Source: Thermoplasmata archaeon
Lineage (GTDB): Archaea > Thermoplasmatota > Thermoplasmata > Lutacidiplasmatales > UBA184
DNA: 13,109 nucleotides
Direction of reading: 5' to 3'
Assembly (NCBI GenBank): GCA_022750355.1
Contig: JAKIVW010000038.1
Span: 1 to 13,109, forward strand
The notes beneath the pieces are model-generated. The model had not been told where the DNA came from and did not search any database. It saw nothing but the letters and a program-made list of their open reading frames with translations. Position numbers and translations under genes: made by a program. Shown piece by piece: positions 1 through 6,716 of this stretch; the first letter of the stretch is position 1, and every line of letters starts with the position of its first letter.

Positions 1-1137
1 GTGATCCGCCGTGACGGCGATCCGCACCCGGGTGAGGTCGAGGCCGGCCAAGAAAGGGCCGAAGAACGAGCGGTCGATCGCCTCCACCACCTCTTTCTTC
101 CGGACCGCGTCGCCGTCATGTCCGGGCTCGTCGGGCCCCTTCAGGTGGACGTACGTGAACGGGAATCTTCCCAGCAGTTCCCGAGCGATCCGGGCCCGTT
201 CCAGATATCCGGCGTCGCGGTCGGGTCCCATCGGGCCTACATAGCGGTCCTCGAGAACGAGGACCTTCGCGATCCCCTTCTCGACCGGCATCTCGGTCAA
301 GGACGCTCCGTGAATCCCCCACTTGGTCGAGAACGGGACCGGCGGCGGAGACGGAAGCTGGCCCGCGTTTCGGACGAGAAGGGCGTTGGCGATCCGTTTT
401 CCGGAGAGTGCCCGGCGGGCGTTCACTCGGTGGCCGGCGAGGACGGGGCCGACACGGGAGAGGAAGAGGTTCAGCACTCGAGCCGTCCGGACCGCGGCGG
501 GGGAGGGGTCGAGCGGCTCGACCGGAAGGATGCGGGGGGTCTCCGGTTGACGGGCCTGCCCCATCCCGCCCGTCTTCTGGTAGAACGGGTCGGCATTGGA
601 GATGTTGGCTGACAGCGGGCCTCCGGAGGTCGCTCGGAGCCAGAGGACCCCCCGGTGCCCAACGGTCGCCCGCACCTCGGCGCCGACTCCTTCGTCGGCG
701 ACGAGGTCGGCGGAGCTCAGGGCCCGGGCCAGCTCCTCGGACTCGTGGGTCGCGAGGGAGCGGCCGACACGGGAGTCCAAGATGAGACCCTCCCCGTCGG
801 TGGTGGCAAAATTGAGGCGGAGCGCCACGTCGTGGGGGCCCAACGGTAGGTCCACGCCCAGGGCCTCCAAGACCCCCCGCCCGGGCGAGTCGTGCACCGG
901 ATCGTATCCCAGCAACGCGAAGACGCCCGCGTCGGATTCTGGCGCGATCCCGGGGCCGACGACGACCACGGAGCCCATCGCTCCGGCGCTCGTGAGTTGG
1001 TCCAGGTGGGGGGTGGAGGCCGCATCGACCGGGCTGCGGTTTCCCGTGGCGGGGTTCGGACGATCGCCCAGTCCGTCGAGGATGATGAGCGCGACCGGAA
1101 GATTCTCGCCCGGCGTGCGATACGTGGGGGTTTCCAT
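1..1137 (-). CDS. apgM: Archaeal 2,3-bisphosphoglycerate-independent phosphoglycerate mutase, 3'-truncated by window edge
   Basis: Interconverts 3- and 2-phosphoglycerate in cytoplasmic glycolysis/gluconeogenesis; member of the alkaline phosphatase superfamily, using two metal ions and a phosphorylated serine. The 379 residues visible start at ATG 1137 and run off the left edge without a stop. Metal and catalytic motifs are in family order: LDGLGD near residues 20-25 (metal Asp21), ESDAG near 67-71 (likely nucleophile Ser68), SNADPFY near 180-186, HLKGPDEPGHDGD near 331-343 (Asp336, His340), and TADH at 376-379, the last complete codons. ApgM proteins are usually a little over 400 residues, so only a short C-terminus is missing. 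No in-frame start lies close upstream; a weak TATA-like TTTAAG at 1187-1192 would give a leader of about 26 bases. It is divergent from the membrane protein at 1170, with only 32 bases between the start codons. The family call is firm; the promoter is inference. Confidence 0.95.
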   Translation of the reverse strand, partial: METPTYRTPGENLPVALIILDGLGDRPNPATGNRSPVDAASTPHLDQLTSAGAMGSVVVVGPGIAPESDAGVFALLGYDPVHDSPGRGVLEALGVDLPLGPHDVALRLNFATTDGEGLILDSRVGRSLATHESEELARALSSADLVADEGVGAEVRATVGHRGVLWLRATSGGPLSANISNADPFYQKTGGMGQARQPETPRILPVEPLDPSPAAVRTARVLNLFLSRVGPVLAGHRVNARRALSGKRIANALLVRNAGQLPSPPPVPFSTKWGIHGASLTEMPVEKGIAKVLVLEDRYVGPMGPDRDAGYLERARIARELLGRFPFTYVHLKGPDEPGHDGDAVRKKEVVEAIDRSFFGPFLAGLDLTRVRIAVTADH

Positions 1138-1144
1138 AATAAGG
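1135..1144 (+). promoter_or_regulatory. Possible TATA box for the divergent membrane-protein gene
   Basis: The AT-rich stretch CATAATAAGG stands out in a GC-rich context and is centred about 30 bases before GTG 1170, which fits a leaderless archaeal transcript. It overlaps the start codon of apgM on the other strand. Weak match; position is the main argument. Confidence 0.35.
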
Positions 1145-1169
1145 AGAGGCCGGTCTGCCTCCGCATCCT

Positions 1170-2261
1170 GTGCAGCAGCTCGGCGGTTTAAGGGGTTTCG
1201 TTCAGCGTCCGATCGGCCGCGCCGCCCTGTTGGCGTTCGCGATCCTCGTGACGTTCGCGACCTACGTCTACCTCTCCACCCTCCTCGCGATCCCGGTCAT
1301 CCTCCTCGTCGGCCTCGCGGTCCCGATCTGGCTCGGGGTGAAGCGCCTTCGAACGCTGGCCATCTTCGGGCTCGTCATTCTCCTCTTGGTGGCCCCGTTG
1401 GCGACCATCATCATCACCCAGGACGTCCGAACCCCCATCCCGCTGGTCGACTCCCCCGTGCTCCCCGGGACCAGCGGCTCGATCCTCCAGAACGCCTCGG
1501 TGACCCCCTACCTGGGCACTACCTCCACCAACTTCACCTGGACCGTAAATGTCGTACCGAGCTTCATCCCGAAAGGGAATTCCACCCCCTATTGGATCGT
1601 TCTCTACCTCTCTACGTGCCCGGGGGCCACGGCGACCAACGACCCGAACTGTGCGGCCGGATACCCGTTCTGGGCCCTCAACGACAGCTTCCTCCCCAAC
1701 CAGACCGCCCCCGTGACGATGACGTTCCACTTCACGTTCCCGTCGGACTCGATCTGGGCTTGGCAGATGGGGCTGTTCATCCGGAACCTCTCGCAGCAGC
1801 CGGGGACGAACCAGTCGTTCAATTTCATCCTCCTCGCCGGTGACCCGGTCTACAACGGCATCGAGGGCCCCGTGACGGGGGACTTCGTCTCGACCTACAG
1901 CCAGCTCCTGCTCACGGTCTACCTCAACGACCTCATCTATCTCGGGGTACCGTACTTCGTCGTCCTCCTCGTCTACGGCTACATCACACGTCGGAAGAGC
2001 TCCCGCGCGGACATGATCAACCGGGCCGCGGGACCCACTCCCACGGATGCGCCCGGGGACCCCGGCCCCGGAGTCCGCAGCACCGATTCGCCGGCGACCC
2101 TGGCGAAACGGCCCGCCGCCGCCCCCCGGCGGCCCGAGATGAACTGCCCGAACTGCGGGGCGGTCGTCTACGCGAACGAGACCACGTGTTGGAAGTGCGG
2201 GACCGCCATCACCAACCCACCGGCGAACGCTCCGCTCCCCTCAGATTCGACCCCGAAATAG
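1170..2261 (+). CDS. Four-helix membrane glycoprotein with C-terminal cytosolic zinc ribbon
   Basis: I do not recognise a named family. From GTG 1170 the 363 residues show three hydrophobic helices (about 18-35, 37-57, 62-83), a polar region (about 84-240), a fourth helix (about 254-273) followed by a basic RRKSSR stop-transfer, a Pro/Ala-rich linker, and a zinc ribbon with Cys326, Cys329, Cys340 and Cys343 (CPNC...CWKC). With the N-terminus inside, three helices place the middle domain outside and the fourth returns the zinc ribbon to the cytoplasm, so topology and charge agree. The outer domain has seven N-glycosylation sequons (for example NAS 108, NFT 121, NST 137, NDS 171) and two cysteines (150, 161) that could form a disulfide. 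This looks like a surface sensor or scaffold with a cytosolic protein- or nucleic-acid-binding tail, but that role is inference. It converges on the pilin-like gene ending at 2374. No ribosome binding site is visible, consistent with a leaderless start. Confidence 0.8.
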   Translation: MQQLGGLRGFVQRPIGRAALLAFAILVTFATYVYLSTLLAIPVILLVGLAVPIWLGVKRLRTLAIFGLVILLLVAPLATIIITQDVRTPIPLVDSPVLPGTSGSILQNASVTPYLGTTSTNFTWTVNVVPSFIPKGNSTPYWIVLYLSTCPGATATNDPNCAAGYPFWALNDSFLPNQTAPVTMTFHFTFPSDSIWAWQMGLFIRNLSQQPGTNQSFNFILLAGDPVYNGIEGPVTGDFVSTYSQLLLTVYLNDLIYLGVPYFVVLLVYGYITRRKSSRADMINRAAGPTPTDAPGDPGPGVRSTDSPATLAKRPAAAPRRPEMNCPNCGAVVYANETTCWKCGTAITNPPANAPLPSDSTPK

Positions 2262-2373
2262 CGCTCCTCCGGCGCGGCGGGACCCTCGGGCGGGGGGGTC
2301 GGATGCGGAACCGGCGGAACTTCTGACCGATCGGGAACAGCGAGCGTTCCTTCCCCGGAGTGACGGGCCGGGC
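2262..2373. other. Convergent intergenic spacer
   Basis: This 112-base gap separates the tail-to-tail stop codons of the zinc-ribbon membrane protein and the large pilin-like gene. It is very GC-rich with a run of seven G near 2295. I see no T-rich terminator on either strand, no RNA gene and no convincing short open frame. Confidence 0.5.
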
Positions 2374-3963
2374 TCAGGTAACGACGATCGGGCCGAACGT
2401 GTCGAAGATGTATCCGACCGTGATCCCGCTGGCCTGGACCACGAGCTCGACCGTCAGAGTGTACGTTCCGGCGGCGGTGGGTTTCCAACGAGTGTGGACC
2501 CCGGGCGGTGAGATGGTCACCGAGCTCGAAGCGGGGCAGGCGGTCGAGGCGATCGTGAACGATTTGGAGTTGCCGGTCCAGTTCGCCCAGACCGTCCCGC
2601 TGAAGGTGACGGCGGTCGACCAGTTGTCCCACACGGTGACGTTCAGGAACGGACAGGTGGTCGTGCAGCTGTGGGCGAAGGTGGTCAGCCCTTTGGTGGA
2701 GAACACCACACCCTGGACGAGGTTCGCCGTGGTGAAGGCGGTCGTACCGTTCCGGCTCGCGATCCCCGTGAGGGTGGCGGACGCCTGGACGACCACGGAC
2801 GAATTGAACACCCAGTTACTGTAGGTGAGCGGAGAGCTGGAGTAGACGGTCACGGTCGAGGGACCGCTGATCGTCAGGCCCGAGGCGGTCCCGAACGTCT
2901 GCGTGGAGATCGGGAACTTCCCGGCCGGAGAGCTCCCGGGGGTCTGGTTGGCCCAGAACTTCACCGCGAGGGGGACATTGGAGGCCCCGCCGGTATACGT
3001 GACCACCGCCGCGAAGTAGGCGCTGGTCGCGGGCAACGTGGGGGGCTGCGGAGTCATCACGACCGCCACCGAGACGAGGCTGGCGCCGTTGGAGCCGCCC
3101 GATACGACGATGGGGACCGTCACGGCCGCCGTGGCCGTTTGACCGAGTGAGCCCGTCACATTCACGAACGCGAAGTAGGTCCCGTTCGTGGTTGTAAGAC
3201 CATTGGGAACGGTGAACGACCATTGGTTGGTCGCGGAGAGGTAGGTCATCTTTTGGGGGGTAAGGTAGACGCCCCCCAGCCCCGGGATGTTGGCGAGGTT
3301 GACGTAGACGCTCGCGCCGCCGAGGCTCCCGAGGGCGGTCGCGTAGACGGTGAACGCCTGTCCGATCACCGGGGTGGCGGGGGAGGTCGACGTGGTGAGG
3401 AAGCTGGGCGGGATGTTGATGGTCTGGCCCGGTAGGACGGTCGAGAAGACGAGTTGATCGGTGGCGACGATCAGGACCGTGATGTTGTCGGGGAGGATCG
3501 GCTGTTGGGCCGCCGGGAAGCTGTAGTTGAATATCTGGCCGAGGTTCCACGTGGTCGCCCCTCCGAGACCCACCGAGGCCGCGATCGGATTGGCAAATTC
3601 GGGGGCTTGGGGATGCGTGGCGGATTTGAAGTAGACGAGCGAGGAGCCCGGGATCGCCGGCCCCGCAAGGTGTGTCAACTGGATCCCTTGAACGTAGCTC
3701 AGATTCTTCGTGAGGACGAGGTTCGCCGAGAACTGGCTCGTGTTCTGGGCCGGCGGCGAGGGAAAGCTGGTCACGAACGCGAAGATCGAGGAGAAGAGAA
3801 CCACGGTGAGGGCCAGCAGCAGGATGGTGGCCACGACGTCCGAGACCCCTCGACCTCCCCGATTCAACCGTCGGTTCCGGGAGCGTCGCTGGGACGTCCG
3901 CCAAGACAACGAACGGGTCGCCCGGGCCTTGCGGTCCAAAAGTGGGTGGGCAGAGGGATTCAC
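2374..3963 (-). CDS. Large type IV pilin-like / archaellin-like surface protein with sequon-rich beta ectodomain
   Basis: A 529-residue exported protein. The N-terminus is a long basic leader of about 40 residues ending RGGRG, then VSDVVATILL and a hydrophobic helix to about residue 64. This is the class III signal peptide plus pilin N-helix layout cleaved by archaeal prepilin peptidase, probably in RG|VS. The remaining ~460 residues are Ser/Thr/Val/Gly-rich, apparently beta-sandwich segments, with about twelve N-glycosylation sequons (NTS, NLS, NYS, NIT, NGT, NVT, NQT, NSS, NGT, NVT, NWS, NWT). Known archaeal pilins are commonly a few hundred residues or less, so this one is unusually large and may be a minor or tip pilin, an adhesin, or a membrane-anchored surface protein using the pilin export route. 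GTG 3963 is chosen because a TATA box is centred 28 bases upstream, implying a leaderless mRNA. It lies downstream of, and in line with, an ordinary pilin gene, but has its own promoter. Confidence 0.8.
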   Translation of the reverse strand: MNPSAHPLLDRKARATRSLSWRTSQRRSRNRRLNRGGRGVSDVVATILLLALTVVLFSSIFAFVTSFPSPPAQNTSQFSANLVLTKNLSYVQGIQLTHLAGPAIPGSSLVYFKSATHPQAPEFANPIAASVGLGGATTWNLGQIFNYSFPAAQQPILPDNITVLIVATDQLVFSTVLPGQTINIPPSFLTTSTSPATPVIGQAFTVYATALGSLGGASVYVNLANIPGLGGVYLTPQKMTYLSATNQWSFTVPNGLTTTNGTYFAFVNVTGSLGQTATAAVTVPIVVSGGSNGASLVSVAVVMTPQPPTLPATSAYFAAVVTYTGGASNVPLAVKFWANQTPGSSPAGKFPISTQTFGTASGLTISGPSTVTVYSSSPLTYSNWVFNSSVVVQASATLTGIASRNGTTAFTTANLVQGVVFSTKGLTTFAHSCTTTCPFLNVTVWDNWSTAVTFSGTVWANWTGNSKSFTIASTACPASSSVTISPPGVHTRWKPTAAGTYTLTVELVVQASGITVGYIFDTFGPIVVT

Positions 3964-3987
3964 GTACGATGGAAGGCCGGCTCGGCG

Positions 3988-3994
3988 TATTTAG
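3988..3994 (-). promoter_or_regulatory. TATA box of the large pilin-like gene
   Basis: On the minus strand this reads CTAAATA, centred about 28 bases before GTG 3963. That spacing puts the transcript start almost at the start codon, the usual leaderless archaeal arrangement. Confidence 0.6.
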
Positions 3995-4070
3995 ACGTTC
4001 GCGCGAGGCGTATCGGAATCGTGCCTCGGTTGTGACATGCCGCCCCCGCGGGAACCCAGATGCCGGCCGG

Positions 4071-4087
4071 AAAAAAGGGAAAGGAAA
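4071..4087 (-). terminator. T-rich archaeal terminator after the pilin gene
   Basis: About 30 bases past the pilin stop, the minus strand carries pyrimidine-rich T tracts, TTTCC then TTTCCC then six T in a row (4071-4076). Archaeal RNA polymerase ends at such oligo-T stretches without needing a hairpin. It would separate the pilin transcript from the large pilin-like gene, which restarts at its own TATA box. Confidence 0.6.
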
Positions 4088-4116
4088 GGGTTAGCCTGTG
4101 TCGCGCTGGCTGGGTT

Positions 4117-4731
4117 CTACGGAAGGGTGACCGGCGAGGTCGTGCCCGAGAAGGACCCGACTCCCAGACCGATGACCGTGTTGCCCGCGCCCGGTGTCCA
4201 GTTGGCGGTGGTGACACCCGTGTCGACAACGAAGGACATCGTCGTCGTGATCGGGGTGGACCCCGTGTTGGAACCGGCGAAGTGCGACCAGGACGCGGTC
4301 ATGGCGAGACCCGCGGCCGCAGCGATCGCGTAGGAAGCGACTTCCGTACCCGTGATCGTCTGGATCGCGAACGACGCGGCGAGAGTGTTCCCCAGAGCGG
4401 TACCGCCAGGAGACTTGACCTCAAACTGCACGCTCGAGAGCGTGATGGTCGATTGCTCGATGGTGAACGTCCAGATCTGGTCACCGGCGGTGGCGCAGAT
4501 CTTGGCCGTCACTTGGGCCGCGGTGCAGCTACCACTGATCGGGGCACCGATCGCGAACGCAGTCCCGATCGGCGTGTTGCCGGGCCCGTGCGTCAATCCC
4601 GAGATCAAGACGTACAGCACGGCCGCGAGTACGACGGTGATCGCGACCAGCAAGATCGTCGCGATGATCGGCGATACCGCGCGCTTCCGCGCCTTTCTCC
4701 AGCTTCGCGCATTCATTCCCCAGACGTTCAT
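4117..4731 (-). CDS. Archaeal type IV pilin
   Basis: Exported pilin subunit of about 204 residues. After a short basic leader comes KRAVSPIIATILLVAITVV and a continuing hydrophobic helix to about residue 45, the hallmark of the archaeal type IV pilin N-terminal domain. Haloarchaeal PilA proteins carry almost the same RAVSPVIG motif, and prepilin peptidase should cut between Ala18 and Val19. The helix drives membrane insertion and then filament packing. The rest is Thr/Ser/Gly/Ala-rich and likely a beta-rich head, with two cysteines (in SGSCTA and KICAT) about a dozen residues apart. ATG 4731 is preferred over an in-frame TTG at 4764 because GGAG (4741-4744) precedes it by nine bases and the TATA box predicts a transcript start near 4766, giving a ~35-base leader. 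A further in-frame ATG at 4716 is possible. No pilus ATPase or platform gene is in the window. Confidence 0.9.
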   Translation of the reverse strand: MNVWGMNARSWRKARKRAVSPIIATILLVAITVVLAAVLYVLISGLTHGPGNTPIGTAFAIGAPISGSCTAAQVTAKICATAGDQIWTFTIEQSTITLSSVQFEVKSPGGTALGNTLAASFAIQTITGTEVASYAIAAAAGLAMTASWSHFAGSNTGSTPITTTMSFVVDTGVTTANWTPGAGNTVIGLGVGSFSGTTSPVTLP

Positions 4732-4786
4732 TCGTTTGTTCTCCGTGGGTCGTCTGACCCGCAAGGGTCCCTATGGCAAAGGTCCA

Positions 4787-4796
4787 GTATTTAAAA
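4787..4796 (-). promoter_or_regulatory. TATA box of the pilin gene
   Basis: On the minus strand this reads TTTTAAATAC, the best TATA match in the window. It predicts a transcript start near 4766, about 35 bases before ATG 4731. Confidence 0.7.
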
Positions 4797-4820
4797 CAAG
4801 ATGGTAGATGTACCGGCGAT

Positions 4821-4840
4821 TGACGAACCATCATTCGTCA
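4821..4840. promoter_or_regulatory. Perfect 7-bp dyad upstream of the pilin promoter
   Basis: TGACGAA and TTCGTCA flank a six-base spacer, forming an exact inverted repeat. It begins 25 bases upstream of the pilin TATA box, where archaeal activators or repressors often bind. The DNA here is noticeably less GC-rich than the coding regions. Its role as an operator is inference. Confidence 0.5.
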
Positions 4841-4847
4841 TTCGCCG

Positions 4848-4869
4848 TTATACGCACCGATGCGCATAA
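4848..4869. promoter_or_regulatory. Second dyad with 8-bp arms, 7 of 8 matching
   Basis: TTATACGC and GCGCATAA are separated by a six-base spacer, the same architecture as the dyad centred 28 bases away. The arms differ at one position. TTATA-like sequence in the arms could also act as a promoter element on either strand. Confidence 0.4.
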
Positions 4870-5208
4870 TGCCACATCGGCTCACGCCAGAGCGACCTTT
4901 CGCATTCCGACCGACGCATGACCCCACGAACGGCCCGGAAACAGCCCCGGAGCCCGAAATCCTGAAATCGGACGCACCTTGCGAACGGGGTCGTGCCGGA
5001 ACCCGCCCGCGCCCGGTGGCTTCGCCCTTGGGCCCGACGAAGACGCGGAGATCGAGGTGGGCCGTTTCGAAACCCCCTATTCTAGACCTGTTATACTCAG
5101 GGGGTCGCACCACATTCCCCTGTTCGACCTACCGCGATCGCTGTTCGACACCTCAAGAACTGGCCCGGTTCCGATGCCCGGAAATTGCCGCCGAAGAGGG
5201 GTGCGTTT
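4870..5208. other. Intergenic region between divergent pilin and RHH/FtsZ-like units
   Basis: About 340 bases with no open frame I would defend. Frames that cross it translate to Arg/Pro/Ser-rich sequence with no recognisable motif. It contains an AT-rich patch with a TATA-like TTATAC (5091-5096 region) that has no obvious gene at the expected distance and could drive an untranslated RNA, and two of the three TGTTCGAC repeats described separately. Confidence 0.45.
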
Positions 5209-5254
5209 GTTTAAGTAGCAGAAGTCCGCTTGGCTGTTCTTGGCTGTGTTCGAC
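5121..5254 (+). repeat. Three TGTTCGAC direct repeats around the RHH promoter
   Basis: Identical octamers lie at 5121-5128, 5142-5149 and 5247-5254, one pair 21 bases apart and the last 105 bases further on. Both distances are near whole numbers of helical turns (2 and 10), so all three would face the same side of the DNA. The last copy lies just after the predicted transcript start. Confidence 0.5.
5209..5216 (+). promoter_or_regulatory. TATA box of the RHH/FtsZ-like operon
   Basis: TTTAAGTA predicts a transcript start near 5238. That coincides with a tandem 10-base repeat (CTTGGCTGTT, then CTTGGCTGTG, 5229-5248), so a protein bound there would block initiation. Confidence 0.55.
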
Positions 5255-5293
5255 AACGCTCCGGAGGGGAAGTCTGCTCGCCTTCGGGCAAGC

Positions 5294-5746
5294 ATGCCTT
5301 CCCAGGAAGCCACCGAGGACGCGCGCATCGCACTACGGTGCAATCGCAAGGAGCTCCAGCTGGTCGACTCGTTCGTCACGTCCGGCGAATTTTCGACCCG
5401 CTCGGAGCTCATGCGGTCTGCGCTGCACGCGTTCCTCCGCTCCCGGGCTTTGTCGGCCGCGCCGGCGCCTGCCGTGGACGCCGAGGGCTTCATCGAGGTC
5501 CCCGTGCGCCTTCGGCCCGAGGAATACGCCGCCCTTGAGACCTACTGCCACCACGTCGCGAACGGCCGACCCGTGAGGGACCTCCTCGCGGAGATCGTCC
5601 GGCGCGGCGAGATGGAGCTGAAGGTCCAGGAGCTCGTCGCTCGAGCTCGTGCAACGGTGCGCGAGGCAGTGCAGACCCGGGCCCAGGTCGGAGCGCTCCA
5701 AGAGAGCGGGAAGGATCTGGAACGGCGAGGTGTCGTCGGCCGGTGA
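5294..5746 (+). CDS. Tandem ribbon-helix-helix (CopG-like) DNA-binding protein
   Basis: Predicted transcription regulator of 150 residues from ATG 5294. Two RHH units are visible. The first begins ARIALRCNRKELQLVDSF and runs through EFSTRSELMRSALHAFLRS, the classic strand-helix-helix of CopG/NikR-type proteins. The second begins IEVPVRLRPEEYAALE and runs through NGRPVRDLLAEIVRRG. A Lys/Glu/Arg/Gln-rich C-terminal helix of about 40 residues follows and may be a coiled coil. RHH domains normally dimerise to form one DNA-binding sheet, so two in one chain could fold as a pseudo-dimer. In-frame TTG 5240 or GTG 5246 are alternative starts and would fit a leaderless mRNA, but codons before 5294 show weaker G/C preference at third positions. 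The gene lies 35 bases before the FtsZ-like gene on the same strand, with no promoter seen between. Haloarchaeal CdrS, an RHH protein, controls ftsZ2; a similar link here is inference. Confidence 0.8.
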   Translation: MPSQEATEDARIALRCNRKELQLVDSFVTSGEFSTRSELMRSALHAFLRSRALSAAPAPAVDAEGFIEVPVRLRPEEYAALETYCHHVANGRPVRDLLAEIVRRGEMELKVQELVARARATVREAVQTRAQVGALQESGKDLERRGVVGR

Positions 5747-5781
5747 AGGTCGGAGGTTCGAAAGCCAGCCAGGGGTAGGTT

Positions 5782-6708
5782 GTGGGGAGTTACGAGTCAG
5801 GGCGAGCAACACGGGACCGAAACTCAGCGCCGGAGGACGGCGCGATCGACGGGGGCTGGGAGGCCCAGCTGCGCCTCGGCCAGGACGTTCGGTTCGTCCT
5901 CGCCGCGGTCGGCGGGGGCGCCATCCGCGTCGCTCAGGAGATCGCTCGACGCCACATACGCCACTTGGAAACCGTCGCGATCAACTGCGACCCCAAGGTC
6001 CAGTCCTTCGAAGATTTCGACCGGCGGGTCTACCTAGGACCCGATTCCGGCGCCGAGATCGATACCGGGGGCTCTCCCATCGTGGGAGGCGTTCTCGCGC
6101 GAGCCGCGGAACCCGCCCTGGACCGCATCTTCCAGGGCGCGACGTTTGTGATCATCGTTGGCAGCCTCGGAGGCGGTGCGGGGAGTGGGGCGTTGCCCCA
6201 CCTTTTGCGAGTCGCGAGCCGCCATGCCGAATATGTCAGTGCGTTTGTCATCCGCCCGTTCCGCTGCGAGGGCGAGCGACGCGCGCTCGCGGATCGGGCG
6301 ATCGGACAACTTCACTTCGTGGAGACGTTCGTCGAAAAGCGGGAGCAGGGGTCGGCCTCCCTTCGGACATTGGACAATGAGTCCCTGATCGCCTCGCACG
6401 GGCAGCAGGCCTTCAACCAAGTGAGCGTGCACTGGGCGGACCTCGTCCAGGCGCACATCGAGTCGTCGTTCATCTTCCCGGCCGAGGCCCTCATCGAGGC
6501 CGCCCAGCTGAACCGGGCCGCCTATACCGCGCCGATGAACCGCATCCCGGAGTCGGAACTGGGCGTCTTGCGACCGATCGACCCTCCCGCCCCGCTGCCC
6601 CACCCCGAGCTCGAACCCCTGCTTCCGTCGGCGTATGGCGCGGTCGGCTCCGAAGTCGAACTCACCTTCGAGGTCGTCTCCCGCGCTCCGCCGCCGAACC
6701 TCCCCTGA
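5782..6708 (+). CDS. Divergent FtsZ/tubulin-superfamily GTPase lacking T7 loop and standard C-terminal domain
   Basis: 308 residues from GTG 5782, preceded by AGGGG six bases upstream. The nucleotide-binding domain follows FtsZ order: VGGGAIRVAQEI near 43-54 (T1 loop), VAINCDPK near 65-72, VYLG near 83-86, DTGGSPIVGG near 94-103 (T3), FVIIVGSLGGGAGSGALP near 122-139 (the tubulin signature as GGGAGSG at 130-136), VIRPFRCEGERR near 156-167, and DNESLI near 198-203. The following helix (QQAFNQVSVHWADLVQAH) aligns with the FtsZ core helix. After this the NxDxxD synergy (T7) loop is absent and the last ~80 residues are Pro/Leu/Glu-rich, so the protein is shorter than typical FtsZ (about 360-400). 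In FtsZ, T7 of one subunit completes GTP hydrolysis in the next, so this version may bind GTP without making normal dynamic filaments. It probably acts at the membrane or in cell shape or division, or modulates a second FtsZ. Co-transcribed with the RHH gene. Confidence 0.8.
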   Translation: MGSYESGRATRDRNSAPEDGAIDGGWEAQLRLGQDVRFVLAAVGGGAIRVAQEIARRHIRHLETVAINCDPKVQSFEDFDRRVYLGPDSGAEIDTGGSPIVGGVLARAAEPALDRIFQGATFVIIVGSLGGGAGSGALPHLLRVASRHAEYVSAFVIRPFRCEGERRALADRAIGQLHFVETFVEKREQGSASLRTLDNESLIASHGQQAFNQVSVHWADLVQAHIESSFIFPAEALIEAAQLNRAAYTAPMNRIPESELGVLRPIDPPAPLPHPELEPLLPSAYGAVGSEVELTFEVVSRAPPPNLP

Positions 6709-6716
6709 ATCCGGGC

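Noticed and set aside
596..1843. A 415-codon plus-strand open frame
   Set aside because: It runs antisense through apgM and then out of frame through the zinc-ribbon membrane gene; the translation has no motif and both real genes are strongly supported.
4860..5576. A 238-codon plus-strand open frame in the large gap
   Set aside because: It crosses the promoter region and overlaps the RHH gene out of frame; no ribosome binding site and no motif.
5745..5770. GGTTCGAAA resembling a tRNA T-loop
   Set aside because: The flanking five-base arms (GGAGG and GCCAG) do not pair, and no acceptor stem or anticodon arm can be built around it.
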